The position numbers were made by a program, and so were the translations under genes. A stretch of DNA of 64,000 nt from Rhypophila decipiens. Lineage: Eukaryota > Ascomycota > Sordariomycetes > Sordariales > Naviculisporaceae. Below the pieces are notes generated by a model, which saw only the letters and a list, made by a program, of their open reading frames with translations, ran no database searches and was not told where the DNA came from. The stretch spans positions 31,468 through 95,467 of the forward strand of contig MU858194.1 in assembly GCA_033297075.1 (NCBI GenBank), read 5' to 3'. This document shows, piece after piece, positions 11,721 through 22,703 of this stretch. Position 1 is the stretch's first letter, and each line of letters opens with the position of its first letter.

Positions 11721-12246
11721 ACGGTGGTTGTGGTGGTGAATGTGATGGGAAGCTGTGGACTTTTTTTTTTTTCTGGCAGAGGATAGACAGAAGAGGACAA
11801 ATGACTGCACGGCTTGCGGTCATTGTTCTACCAAGATAAAGATCCAGATGGAAAAGGCGGTCGTAATTACCTAATATCAATATAAACTTGGGAAAAAGAT
11901 CAGGTGAGTGCCAGTTTTACCGCGTGATGCCATCATAGGGCAATATCGGTTCGACAAGCCATGGTAGATCTGAATTCGGCTTGGAGTTGGGAAGTACCAG
12001 GCAGTGCCTTCCTTCTCTTTATTCTCCCTTCCCTCTTGATAAAGGTTGGGTTATGCTGCGGTCGTAATCAAAACGGGGACACCACAAGTACGTACACACG
12101 TACCATTGGGATTCAGGTAACCGGCGTCAAACTTTATGAGAGACCCGGTCTGCTCAAGCCACTCAACATAAGGACCCTTACTCAGGTGGTGGTTCATAAG
12201 CTACATGTGGAGAGTAACTTCCATCAACTCGGCGAGAATCTCAGAT
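11721..12246. other. Intergenic region downstream of the hydrolase
   Basis: No gene is seen. It holds the hydrolase 3' region, including a T-run at about 11761-11771, and then the 5' flank of the first GTG-anticodon tRNA. Confidence 0.4.
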
Positions 12247-12369
12247 GGGTGACTAGTCTAGTGGTTAGGACGGTTCGTTGTGGCTATGCGTGCTCTTCGA
12301 CTAATTCAGCTCGGAGGGTGCGTATGGTTCCTCCCCGAACAAACCCCGGTTCGATTCCGGGGTCGCCCA
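12247..12369 (+). tRNA. tRNA-His (GTG) with a 51-nt intron, divergent type
   Basis: The acceptor GGGTGAC pairs with GTCGCCC and is followed by A. The D-arm is TAGTCTAGTGGTTAGGA. The anticodon stem is GTTCG/CGAAC with loop TTGTGG plus C (anticodon GTG). The T-arm is CCCCG-GTTCGATT-CCGGGG. An intron at about 12284-12334 sits after position 37, the usual nuclear place. The body is unlike the yeast-type tRNA-His at 63322, although the anticodon is the same. Identity rests on the anticodon alone. Confidence 0.75.
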
Positions 12370-13428
12370 GTTCTTTTTAATCCCATATCTCTTTTTAATC
12401 TCGGCAGTTTTCATCTCGTCCTTTTTTCTATTGTTTTTTATTGATCTTTGTTTGATCTTTGCCACGACGTTAACCAGTTGCTCAAGTAAGCCATTACCTC
12501 TATACATACTTTCACCCAGTATTGACGCAGCAGTCCAGTTTCTTATGGACCGTAGATTGATGACTAGTTGACTGGTCATCTTGGTCGTGGCGACAAGTTG
12601 AACTGTCTGGATCTTCGGCGACATACGCGTACCCACTCTCTCAGAGCCAGACAGAAATTATGATCTGATCGTGGTTCCAACATAGACATCCACTGGGATT
12701 AACACAATACGTGTTGAGGCGACGATCGAGGATGTCGAGTTCGGAACGGGGGGCGGTACCAATGATGGCCGGAACCTCTGATTCGCGACCCTTGATAATG
12801 TCGGGGAAAATACTATAACGATTGAAAGCAGTAGCTGCCCGGATGGCAACCTTTCGTGGGAGAAGCGGAATCGCTACTATCTGCAAATATTGTTGGTTCT
12901 ACTTTGTCTTTAACATCATCAATGACACGACTTGAAGGAACGCCGAACATATTATGCACCACTGCATTTCATCTGCAGGTCGAACCGGAATTTTCTGGAG
13001 ATCCTACCCCCAGGTTGCATCCTCTGGAGATTATAACCTCCTTCTAGTGTTCCTCCCAGTAGGAGAAGTACTAACAATATCTGGTTTCTATTTCCAAACG
13101 CTGCCGTATATGATAGTATCAAGTCACCAGAGAATGGCCTTCCTAGTATACTTTGCTGGGTATCGTAGCAGACATGAGTATCCCGATATTTCTAGAATTC
13201 TAAGGCTTCTTTAGTCGAGGACTGCGTTTACAGTTGTTGTCTTCGTAACAGACAGTTTCTAAAAAGCTATAGACAATGGTAGTACTAGAACTGAAATGAA
13301 CCGACGAAAGAGGATAAGTAGAAGATGAACCATGGAAGAATGAATATATCTAGACTTCCGCACCGGTCCACGCTCTTTGATCCCACACCGACATCGAGAA
13401 CGGCGCAGGGGTTGCAATTAGCTCAACC
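12370..13428. other. Gene-free stretch with a possible coding relic
   Basis: No intact gene is seen. On the minus strand at 12641-12886 an 81-residue frame reads like protein (IPLLPRKVAIRAATAFNRYS, then PAIIGTAPRSELDILDRRL) and ends in ordinary sequence on both sides. I cannot assign a family. It may be a decayed gene fragment. Confidence 0.35.
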
Positions 13429-14340
13429 CTCTCCTCTATCCTTGACATAAAGTCTACCAAAGGCATAAGCGGGACGTATAAGAGGCATTGGTAGATGCAA
13501 ATAACGCATCCGCAGTCCAAGTAAACCACTTGTCTTTGGGACAGCTTTATACGTATGCCTTGACTTTCCATTCTTGACACCCTCTCATGATCTCTTATAC
13601 CCCTATTTCTCATCTTGTTAAGGTATGAGATGGATGATGGGATGCCTGAGTATGTGGAAAAGAATGTATTTATCGTCTAGCGACAAGCCCTTGAATAACA
13701 GTATTCTACGCCTTGGGTGTCAAGAATGATACACCCTCTCTTAATCTCCTTTACCCCTGATATCTGTTCTTCCGAGGCATAAAAGGGATGTGTGGGATAC
13801 GTAAGTATACATGGAAAGTAATGCATTTATCGTCCAGTAAAAGCCGTGGAATTACAGCATTCCGGGCCTTCTTATCCTCTCTTATACCCCTGTTTCTAGT
13901 CTCTTAAATGTATGAGTGAGATGCATGGGATTCGTGTTATACGGAAAGTAATACATTTGTTGTCAAGCAACAAACAAACCCTTGCATAGCAACGTCACAA
14001 AATTGTGTCTTCTTAACCCATCTCGCATCTTTCATTTACGCCTTTATAACCTCTCTCATACCCGTATTTTAGTTCTTCGAAGGCATGGATGGGATGCATT
14101 GAAGCCGTCACCACATAAGAAAAACACGTTTGCTAGCGAACAATATGCCGCGAGTTAAACATTGGTAGGCCTTAATTCCCTCTTCGGAACACCCTCTCGT
14201 TCTTTTCTCACGCCCCGTGGCCGGGCATCTCATCCCCTAAATTTAGTCCCCCAAATGTACCAAAGACATGTATTACGGACTTGCCACGAGGCCCGGGTTA
14301 CACACCATCTGCGACTGATGAATTCATTCTCGACACCTCA
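13429..14340. repeat. Degenerate tandem array of about 150-bp units
   Basis: The word CCTCTC or CTCTCT recurs near 13429, 13581, 13735, 13876, 14051 and 14193, spaced 152, 154, 141, 175 and 142 bases apart. Between copies the same blocks come back in the same order: TATACCCCT-TTTCT, then AGGTATGAG or AGGCATAAA, GATG-GGATGC, GGAAAGTAATGCATTTATCG, and CAAGCCCTTG-ATAACAG. Copies have diverged by substitutions and indels. There is no coding capacity. Confidence 0.7.
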
Positions 14341-14529
14341 AGGCTGCGAGTGCGAGTCCCATGCACAATTTCATCGGAGGGCTGCTTGACACTGAGATTG
14401 CCACGCGTCAGTCAGTCAGTTCGTCAGAAAAATAATATGACATAACTAGAATTAAAGTCGTTCGCGGATACTTTGTACAAACTAGAAGGGGAGATGAGAC
14501 ACAAAAAGAAAAAAAGAACGAAAATGATG

Positions 14530-14647
14530 GGGGCCACCCGGGGATTGAACCCGGGACCTCTCGCAAATATAAGAGCCTGTTTAGGCAGGCTCTTGGTATA
14601 CTTGGGTGTGACCCTAAGCGAGAATCATACCACTAGACCAGCGGCCC
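14530..14647 (-). tRNA. tRNA-Pro (AGG) with a structured intron
   Basis: On the minus strand the acceptor GGGCCGC pairs with GTGGCCC. The D-arm is TGGTCTAGTGGTATGA. The anticodon stem is CTCGC/GCGAG with loop TTAGGGT (anticodon AGG). The T-arm is CCCGG-GTTCAATC-CCGGG. The intron of about 46 nt (near 14566-14611) carries a strong hairpin, AAGAGCCTG against CAGGCTCTT. Confidence 0.9.
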
Positions 14648-14851
14648 TTGTTGGGATTTGTTGTTCTTCCGTGGCCAGAACGAGTCATTATGTTTGTTGA
14701 TGGTGGAACTAGATTGTTAGTCAAAGTTTTATTCTTTATGTGGAGTTGTAGAACTTTAAACCGATCTCCCGGTCATCCCGATCCATCTGTTATACTCATG
14801 ACATTCAAAAGCCACATTCCCCTCCCAAACGTCCATCCAATCTGTAAAGCA

Positions 14852-14963
14852 GCGGGTTTAGCTCAGTTGGGAGAGCGTCAGACTGAAGTCCACTTCGGTT
14901 GTCACGATCGAGGTCGTGAACAGTTATATCTGAAGGCCGTGTGTTCGATCCACACAAACCGCA
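14852..14963 (+). tRNA. tRNA-Phe (GAA) with an intron
   Basis: The acceptor GCGGGTT pairs with AACCGC-A. The D-arm is TAGCTCAGTTGGGAGAGC. The anticodon stem is CAGAC/ATCTG-like with loop CTGAAG+A (anticodon GAA). The T-arm is GTGTG-TTCGATC-CACAC. The intron at about 14889-14927 (39 nt) sits after position 37, as in yeast tRNA-Phe. Confidence 0.95.
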
Positions 14964-15073
14964 AGTATCATTTTATTACCGAGTGAGTGTATCAGATCTT
15001 TTTGCTTATAGTGTCTAATTTAAATGGCGATTTAACTCTGCAAGTTCATCCGAAATCAGCAAGATTAAAAAAT

Positions 15074-15203
15074 GGGTGACTAGTCTAGTGGTCAGGACGG
15101 TTCGTTGTGGAAATATTTCCCTTACACTCCTTCCCCTATGAAGAGTAATAATGGGGGATTTCCTCGATCCGAACAAACCCCGGTTCGATTCCGGGGTCGC
15201 CCA
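15074..15203 (+). tRNA. tRNA-His (GTG) with a 58-nt intron, divergent type
   Basis: The mature part matches the tRNA at 12247 except for a T-to-C change in the D-loop (GTGGTCAGGA). The intron, about 15111-15168, has no evident similarity to the one at 12284-12334. Anticodon loop TTGTGG, T-arm and acceptor arm are all intact. Confidence 0.75.
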
Positions 15204-16080
15204 GTTGTTTGTCTTTTGGCTTTGTTTTCCCCCCTTTCTCTTTCCTTTTTGGTCCATACTTGAAGGAGTAACCTGACCATATACGATATTTCGATTGCCC
15301 GTCCTGAACTGGGCATCTGGCTCTGCAGTTCAATACTTTGAACATGCCATTTTGTACTGGCGGCTTGTCAAGACTCCAAGAAGAGTGGTATGATACCCGC
15401 TGCCCAGGATACCGCTGGTACTATATGCGCATGACAAAAGGAAGGTGGACTATTCATGTCCATCAGTGGAGTGGTTGTGGATTATAACATTTCCATCTCG
15501 TCGGGTTCTTTCATCCCATTTCGGCAGACGAAAGGCTATTGTTTACCCCGGCAACCATCCTCATACAAAGGTTGGGGGTAAAGGAGTTTAAAAGGCACTT
15601 GATCAGTGTCACATGATAGCTGTAACCATCCATGATGGGGCAAATCGTTACTGATCAAAAGAAGAATGTCGATTTTATATCATCGCTTCCTCTTGGAATT
15701 AGCTATGTGCGTCGAGCATGCCCTGACCCAGGCAGCTGGCATATGCAGCAGATATGGCCCAAGATCCTTCACCGCCCTGGACCATACGTAATTAGGTAGA
15801 ATACGTGACCCTAGAACACCACTCGTTCGTAAATCCTCCTCTCTATCTTCTTACGCCCTCAGAACGAGGTTGCGTGAAGTAAAGGAAAAGCAGAGCCGTC
15901 AACATAACCCGCTAGAAAATCCATGATGCTAAACCGCAACGCAAGTTGTCTAACCGTCCCACCGCCAAAGAAAGAACGCACGTCACATGCAGGTTCTATC
16001 TAGTCCCTCTATATATAACCCATTTCCTGGTCCTGGGATGTTCGCAGACAATTGAGAAAATAAATCCCACGAGATTATGC
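15204..16080. other. Intergenic region downstream of the tRNA cluster
   Basis: No gene is seen. A T-rich Pol III-type terminator (TTGTTTGTCTTTTGG...TTTT) follows the tRNA at its left end. The right end is the 3' region of the convergent HMG-CoA synthase gene. Confidence 0.4.
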
Positions 16081-17842
16081 TCACGCCTTGACAGAGTAGG
16101 TACGCTTGAACATTTCGTCAACCTTCTCGAGGTAGTAGGTGCCGGGGAGGATGGTGGAGGCATCGCCCTTGGGCGTGTAGTCTTTTTGAAGATGAGCCTG
16201 CTTGCGGAGGTCGCACATCTAAACGGAAGAAGCCAAGTCAGTACAGTGCTAGCTAATAAGGGGTCTAGTGAGTGAGAGACTTACGGCATCGTAGGTCTCA
16301 GGGGGCACCGCCCGGCGGGAGCTGACCAGTCTATTAGGAATATCCAGGGCCTTGGAGATTTGCTCAGTGCTTCCGACAACACGGAAAGAGCAGAAGCTGG
16401 CAGCAAGACCGGAGCCGTAGCTGAAAAGGCCAATTCTCTTGCCTTGGAGAGCCTCACTGTCGACGTGGGAGATCAAGCTGGCAAGACCACCCCAGACACT
16501 GGCGCAGTACATGTTACCGCACATGGTGGCAACCTGGATACCGGGGTTCACGCGCTCCTGGAAGCGCTTCTTGGTCAGGGTCATGAAGCTCTTCTCAACA
16601 ACCTTGTCGGTCAGAGACTTCTCATAATCCATGTCGCGGACCTCGGGAGGAACATCGGCAAAGGCCGGGCTCTCGGGATCAGCGAGGTAATCGTGGTAAA
16701 GAAGACGGGCGTAAGACTTGGCGACAAGCTTGCAAGTAGGGGCGTGGAAAGCGAGATAGTCGAAGCGGTCGAGGGGGGTCTTGGGGACTCCGCCTGCGGC
16801 AGCGCTTCCGTTGAGGTGGCCGTTGACACCCTTGGTGAGCGCAGCCTCGCGCTTGCAGTAGGCGCGGTAAGCAGCATCGAGGGCCTTGGTGTAGCAGTTT
16901 ACCGAGTAGTGACCGTCAACGTAGGGGTACTCGCTGGTCAAGTCGGGCTTGTAGAAGTCGTAGGCGTGCTGCATGTAGCTTCCACGGAGACCGGGCTCGA
17001 TAACGATGGGCGCGTCAGGGCCAATAAGGAGGGCGACGGCGCCAGCACCGCCAGTGGGGCGAGCGTTACCCTTGGCGTACAGGGCAATATCTCCAGCAAC
17101 AACGATACCGTCCCGGCCGTCCCAGGCAGAGGACTCGATCCAGTTGACAGTGTTGAAAACAGCGTTGGTACCACCGTAGCACGCGTTGACGGTATCGACA
17201 CCCTCAATGTTGGTGTTATCGCCGAAAAGCTGCATCAAGACAGACTTTACAGACTTGGACTTGTCAAGGATGGTCTCAGTGCCGACCTCGAGGCGTCCAA
17301 TCGAGTTGGTGTCCACGTTGTATTTCTTGAGAAGGTTGGAGACAACGGTCAAGGAGAAAGAGTAGATATCTGAAGAAAGAGGCAGATTGTTAGCACCGGC
17401 GCGAGCTGTATATTTCCAAAGACTGCCGAAAGCAAGAAGGTCATGGAGTCGTAGTCGTGTCCTTGCTCTTCTTGCCAACCCCGCGTGCTCGCCCCAAAGC
17501 TCTGCGCTTGTCCTCGGGTAACAAGTTAAACAGTGACAGAGTGAATAAAACCACTAACCCTCGCGATCGTCGCAGAAGCTCATTTTGGTCTGGCCCAGGC
17601 CAATGGTATACTTGCCGGCGCTAACGCCGTCAAACTTTTCGAGTTCGGTTTGTTCGACATACTGTAGTTGAGGCCGCAGCTGTCAGCGATGTCGGCCCTA
17701 AAAGAGCGGCATGGGGAGATTGCTCGAGGAAGGAGTATGGGCCAAGAGTTGTCTGGTAGGCACAGAGGCCGGAATAACGCACCTGGCTGGGGAAGTAAAT
17801 CTCGATGGCCTTGATGCCAATGTTCTGAGGGCGGGTGGACAT
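16081..17842 (-). CDS. erg13: Hydroxymethylglutaryl-CoA synthase
   Basis: Four exons on the minus strand: 17783-17842, 17559-17661, 16285-17369 and 16081-16218, giving 461 residues, the normal length for this enzyme. It condenses acetyl-CoA with acetoacetyl-CoA to HMG-CoA, the second step of the mevalonate pathway to ergosterol and isoprenoids. The catalytic Cys (about 118) lies in [17 protein letters not shown] and the acyl-binding segments typical of the family are present, and the C-terminus starts [14 protein letters not shown]. Introns are 121, 189 and 66 bp, with GCTGAC and GCTAAC branch sites in the first two. The 20-residue first exon starts [20 protein letters not shown]. The symbol follows yeast ERG13. 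Several long antisense frames across exon 3 are shadows. Confidence 0.96.
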
Positions 17843-20402
17843 GTTGGGCAGGCAATTGGTGTTTTATTTTCTGCGGATTTGTTGTTGGGAAGCAGAAATG
17901 GGGACTGGAAGAAAGGAGGAGGAGATTTCGGCTGGTTCTTGGGTTGCCGGCGATTTTGGAGGGGCAACAAACTGGGGTCGAGGGGTTAGCCTTAGCGCGA
18001 TTCGTCCCCTTTTCCCATTCGATGTTTATTTTTTGGCAGTCCTCTTTCAGAGCCCACCCCTGGTCCCCTGGTTCTCTTCTTGTCCACTTCACCGCCGTTT
18101 GTGACTGCAACTTAACAACACACTGGCCTAACTTGTTCACTAGACCCGCATAACGTGCAGAATATTTGCTGGGGACCGTGTGATAGTGTAGGAGGGGCGC
18201 TTCAATGGGACTTGGGAGGGTCGGGTGAGGGGTGACACACCTGTCTCGGGATCAACGTTTTATTCGGATAGGCCCAACGTCTTGGTTTCTTCCCTATCAC
18301 CGGTGTGGGTAGGAGCGGCGAGGGTTAGGAAGGAAGAGCAAAGGTGCGGATGAAGAAGAGTAGCAGCAAGTGGGAAGAGCGAGGTTCGAATAAATTTTGT
18401 CTCTTTATAAAGTGCTGTAGCTTGGCTGGATTTCACTCGTGACAGGGGACAATGGGCAAGAGAGAGCGGCCCAGACAATGCTAGCGATATACCGGTGGAC
18501 CTCACCTTATTCTTATTGCTCGGATGCTAGTGCCGCTGTGTCTCGGGCAGAAGAAAAAGGGGATTGATCCGATTGTGAGTGGCAGGCCCGCTCGGAGGAG
18601 TTCGGAGTACCAATCTATATAAAATATTCGGATGGAAAGGGCACTTAGGCGGTCAAATTCCCAGTCGAGGAGAAGCATATTCCAGATGGTGCAAGAGGGG
18701 ACTCGGGAGGAGAGGCCCAAAGTCTTGGCAATACGAGATTACGGCTTTCTTTGCTCCCCACGGGCAGAATGCTAGACCCACGAGAGGATCAAAAGATGCT
18801 ACCGTATATCCACAGCTTGCGTTATCACTTGGCCAGTGAAACGCAGCATCTCCCATTCATCCTCGTCTTCTCGACCCTCCTCGGACCACTTCCCGTGGGA
18901 CGCAGATGAGAGAAGTGGAGATCCCAGATATTAGCTCGATCTGATAAAGAAAACAGCCAAAAGCTCCATTCAGAAAAGCCTCACAACTCCAGCTGGAGTG
19001 GACATGGTGATGTTCTGTCCTGCTTCCCTCGACACGACGTTCCTTCCTTGATCGGAGAGATGAAGTGAGCGAGATGGCGGGCGGTGACTGCCATTTCTGG
19101 AAATTGCCGTGGCGGCAGGGCAGGCCTTGTCACCACTTTCTTTCTCGCCCCTGCCTCCCTTATCGATCCTCGGTGCTGCGGTCGAGAGGCGTCGTCATCA
19201 AGCCGCATCACTCACTTCGCTCACTTCCTGGTCTTGGATATTTGACATCGTATTTCGTCCGCAACTGGAAAGTCCCCGATTCAGAGTACGGAGTAGAAGC
19301 GCACGTGCTCCAACATCCCGAATATTTACGTGAGACCCTCTTCATGTGGAAGTTGGGGTCTTGGACGACTGCAGGTGGGGTGGAGAGGTACCAAGAAAAT
19401 CGAGGGGCAATTTCTTGTGGCTGGGGACCTTGTTGGCCTCGACCAAGGGGACCGTGATAGTGTCTCCATGGCAATTCAGGGTCCAGCACTAACAGATCGG
19501 CAAAGGAAGGCCCCTGAAAAATTTCCCGACAGGGCCTTTCGTCCAATGATTTCAAGTCCGCGGCTGCAGGAACCGTGGCTGCCGTGTTACCATTTTGTGG
19601 CGCCTTTCATTTATCTCGTCACCATCAATCTTGAAGCCAGGCTGAGATTGATGTTGGTGTCGCACAATCATGTAAAGTTCACTTTCTTCTCTATGAACTC
19701 CCGCCGTTGCCGAATGGGAGAGCCACTCTCATATCCACCACTAAATCCGGACATCATACTCATGGTCGATGAGCTGACCGCCCAGCTACCTGAATTGAAT
19801 TTGGTTAGTGGTGTTTGACGCGTCCAAGGACCAAAGGGACGGATCGTGCCATCAGCCGTCACTCGTCAGATGCACGGCCAGCAGCAAAGACAAAGTCTTA
19901 TTTGCAGAGAATACTCAACTAAATCAACATTCGATTCAACCATTGACTGCGTCCCGTCTTTGCCCTCCGGCATGACAAACCTGACGAAAAGAGGATTGAG
20001 AAGTCGGCTGATCATAACACAGATTCATACCTTAACAGATTCAGCGCTAGTCACTTTAAACAAACGTTAGTATTATATCCCGGCTATTCTCGATTCAGCC
20101 CACCACTAATAACTCGAGGGCGACACAGCTTGAAAACCGATCAGATTGCGATAGTGAAGTTAAGCTTATGATCCTATTTATGTATCAAATGATCCTCCAA
20201 GACGCCGTCGCTAATGCAAAATTCGAGGTGAGTATCCTTCCTATGACCACTCTTATCCGGCTCGAAGAAGGTGACCAAGTCTAACCCAACAAAAGAGAAA
20301 GAGACAAATAATAGAAGTGAGAGATGAACCGATATCATAATCCCAGAAATACTGTACAAGCCACGCAGTCATCAAATCGTCGATCTGCCTAAAACTCAAT
20401 CA
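17843..20402. other. Long intergenic region upstream of erg13
   Basis: 2.5 kb without a supportable gene. The part next to 17843 should hold the erg13 promoter. A 162-codon frame at 19330-19818 has no family resemblance. A short 5S-rRNA-like word near 20130-20160 was noticed and rejected. Confidence 0.45.
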
Positions 20403-22703
20403 TCAGGCCTTGATGGCAGGCAGACCAGCACCCACTACAGCCTCCGACTCCTCGTCGCCCTTCACAGACGCTGTCGGGGTCCCATAGCCCGAATCGCGCC
20501 CTTCCTCAGTGATCTTCAATCCCAGGACCATGGGAGCACACTCCTCGACCTTGATTGCAGGGACCGCATCAGTCTTGTTGACAAAGAGTAACTCAGGGAA
20601 GCCAGTCGCTTCAAACGTATCCTTCTTTGGTGTGAGGGGAGGAGTGGCGAGAACCTTTTGGTCAATGGTCTCAGACTTGACCTCCTTCTCCGCAGCCTTG
20701 GACTTGGACTTCTTCTCAGCCTTCTTGGCAGCCTTCTTCGCCTTCTTGGCCTTTCTCCTCTTCCTCCACCTCTCATACTCGGAAGCGGACTCGGAATCAG
20801 AATCGGAGTCTGATGAAGAGCTAGAGTCGGAATCTGTTTTAGACTTGTTGTGGTTCTTCTTCTTCTTGTTATCCTTCTCCTCTTGCTCTTTCTTCTCCTT
20901 CTCGGCCTTCTCCTCCTCTTCCTTCTTTTTCTTCTCCTCGGCCTCCTTCTTCTTCTCCTCAGCTTCTTTAGCCTCCTGTTTCTTCTTCTCTTGTTCATCC
21001 TTAGCCTCCTTTTCTTTTCTTTCCTTCCTCGTGTCCTCGATAAACTGCTCGGCGCCCTCGACTGCTGCCTCCGGGTTGCGCTTGTTCTTCAACAGGTAAC
21101 CCTGGATCTCGGCCGGGCTGAATTCACGCTCGGGGATCTTGGCAGCAAATTGCTCCGCAAGGTTGCTGATGCGCTCAATCGTCTCCTTCTTCTTCTTGGC
21201 ATCTTCAGCGTCCTTCTTGGCTTTCTCCTTCTCGGCTTGGGCGTCGAGAATGATGGACTTTTCGTCTTCTGTAGGAGAAAGAGGGGCATCGTCGCCCTCG
21301 AGAGGTGCAAAAATGGCCTTGAAGATCTCAGCCGTCATACCCTGGTCTGCCCGGTCGAACTTGACGATCATGTCAACACGTCCGGGGCGGATGAGAGCCT
21401 TGTCGAGCTTTTCGAGGTGGTTGGTGGTCATGATCAGGACGCGGCCCTCCTGAGAGGCGACACCATCGAGGATATTGAGCAGACCAGACAGCGAGAGGCG
21501 GCCCGAGCTGTTGTTTCCAGAGCTGCTGCCTGTCGTAATCTGCCCAGGCACCATATCCCCAGCGTCGTCATTGCCACCGGAGCTGTTGTCGTTGTTGTCG
21601 CGAGTGTGTGTGAGACCGGCCGAGTCGATATCTTCGAGCAGTACCACACAGCGACGGGGCAACTCGGCAAACAGAGTGGCAAGATTCTCCTCGTTGGCAG
21701 CTGGGGAGCTGAGACTGACAATGTAGATGCGCATCTTGAAGAAGCCAGCGAGTGCTAGACTGAGGGACGACTTTCCTGTTCCGGGAGGGCCGTACAGGAG
21801 ATAGCCCCGGCGATAGGGAATACCACGGTTGGAGTACCACCGTCGAGTGGCGGGGTTGAGATAGTCAGTCACATCGTCGATGAGGTCCTTCTTGACCTTC
21901 TCGTTGAGGATAACAGTCGAAAAGGGCCGCGAAGTGCGAGCCATGCAGCGCTGCCAGGTGGGCTCGGAACTGTTGCGGCTGCTAGTGCCCCGGTAGATGA
22001 GTGTCTTGGCCTCGTCCCGCTTCATGTAGGTCTGACGAGCCTCGTGCAGAAGCTCTTTCAGGACCCACGGATTGCGTCCGAAGCAGGAGATGGAGATCTC
22101 CTCGCGCTCGCTGACGGTCAAGTACGAGTTTGTCTCGCGGTTTGCGCTGCGGCGAAAGATGAGGAGTCTCCCCTTGTACCAGAACCAGTGGCTGCCAAAG
22201 GTCGGGGTGTAGGCGAGGGCTTTCTTGTCCTTTTTCGTGATGGTCGCGTTGCCTTCCTGGACTTGGTCTCCGTCGTCTTCCTCCTCGTCGTCGTAGTCAT
22301 AGCGCCAGAGGAACCAGGAGCGGGAGTTGAGGTTGGTGTTGACAACGAAGCGACGGGCGCCCTGGGAGAAGCGCTGGGTAGCAACCCAGGCCATGAGCAT
22401 GTTGTAGATCTCGTCGTCGGTGCGGATGTCGACGACCGACATGAGATGGCTCTCGGTGACGTCCCATAATTGCTCGCTAAAGTACCTCCAGGCGAAGGTA
22501 ATGGCGCCCAGGAGAATGACGAGCGGAATGTATATCGAGAGGTCGACATGAAGGTACTTTTGGACGGCGGCCGAGAAGACAGAGAAGCCGGGGAAGAAGA
22601 AGTCGAGCAGCATCATCTGCGGTGGTTGAGGCTTGTCGGTTGGGGAGGAGGCGTCAGCCCCCAACATCCCCGTGGCCGACGAGGCCATCGAGGACGTGTC
22701 CAT
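20403..22703 (-). CDS. Bcs1-like AAA ATPase with a charged C-terminal extension
   Basis: A single exon of 766 residues. A membrane segment at about 57-74 (IPLVILLGAITFAW) is followed by the BCS1 N-terminal domain, then the AAA core: Walker A GPPGTGKS (305-312), Walker B VVLLEDID (353-360), and an arginine-finger region with LIRPGRVDM. Yeast Bcs1 inserts the Rieske protein into mitochondrial complex III. Filamentous fungi have many Bcs1-like paralogues of unknown job, and this is more likely one of these. Two things differ from Bcs1: a Ser/Gly/Asn-rich insert after Walker B (about 365-402), and a tail from about 480 on rich in KEK/EEKKK repeats and an S/D run, probably coiled coil and disordered. 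The start at 22703 gives a short polar leader before the membrane segment. Confidence 0.92.
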   Translation of the reverse strand: MDTSSMASSATGMLGADASSPTDKPQPPQMMLLDFFFPGFSVFSAAVQKYLHVDLSIYIPLVILLGAITFAWRYFSEQLWDVTESHLMSVVDIRTDDEIYNMLMAWVATQRFSQGARRFVVNTNLNSRSWFLWRYDYDDEEEDDGDQVQEGNATITKKDKKALAYTPTFGSHWFWYKGRLLIFRRSANRETNSYLTVSEREEISISCFGRNPWVLKELLHEARQTYMKRDEAKTLIYRGTSSRNSSEPTWQRCMARTSRPFSTVILNEKVKKDLIDDVTDYLNPATRRWYSNRGIPYRRGYLLYGPPGTGKSSLSLALAGFFKMRIYIVSLSSPAANEENLATLFAELPRRCVVLLEDIDSAGLTHTRDNNDNSSGGNDDAGDMVPGQITTGSSSGNNSSGRLSLSGLLNILDGVASQEGRVLIMTTNHLEKLDKALIRPGRVDMIVKFDRADQGMTAEIFKAIFAPLEGDDAPLSPTEDEKSIILDAQAEKEKAKKDAEDAKKKKETIERISNLAEQFAAKIPEREFSPAEIQGYLLKNKRNPEAAVEGAEQFIEDTRKERKEKEAKDEQEKKKQEAKEAEEKKKEAEEKKKKEEEEKAEKEKKEQEEKDNKKKKNHNKSKTDSDSSSSSDSDSDSESASEYERWRKRRKAKKAKKAAKKAEKKSKSKAAEKEVKSETIDQKVLATPPLTPKKDTFEATGFPELLFVNKTDAVPAIKVEECAPMVLGLKITEEGRDSGYGTPTASVKGDEESEAVVGAGLPAIKA

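Noticed and set aside
16360..17373. 337-codon plus-strand frame
   Set aside because: Exact antisense shadow of HMG-CoA synthase exon 3 in codon-biased DNA.
19330..19818. 162-codon frame between erg13 and the AAA ATPase gene
   Set aside because: No domain, no splice support, and irregular composition.
20125..20165. 5S rRNA-like words (ACCGATCAGA ... GTGAAGTTAAGC)
   Set aside because: Only about 35 bases resemble 5S rRNA and nothing else of the gene is found around them.
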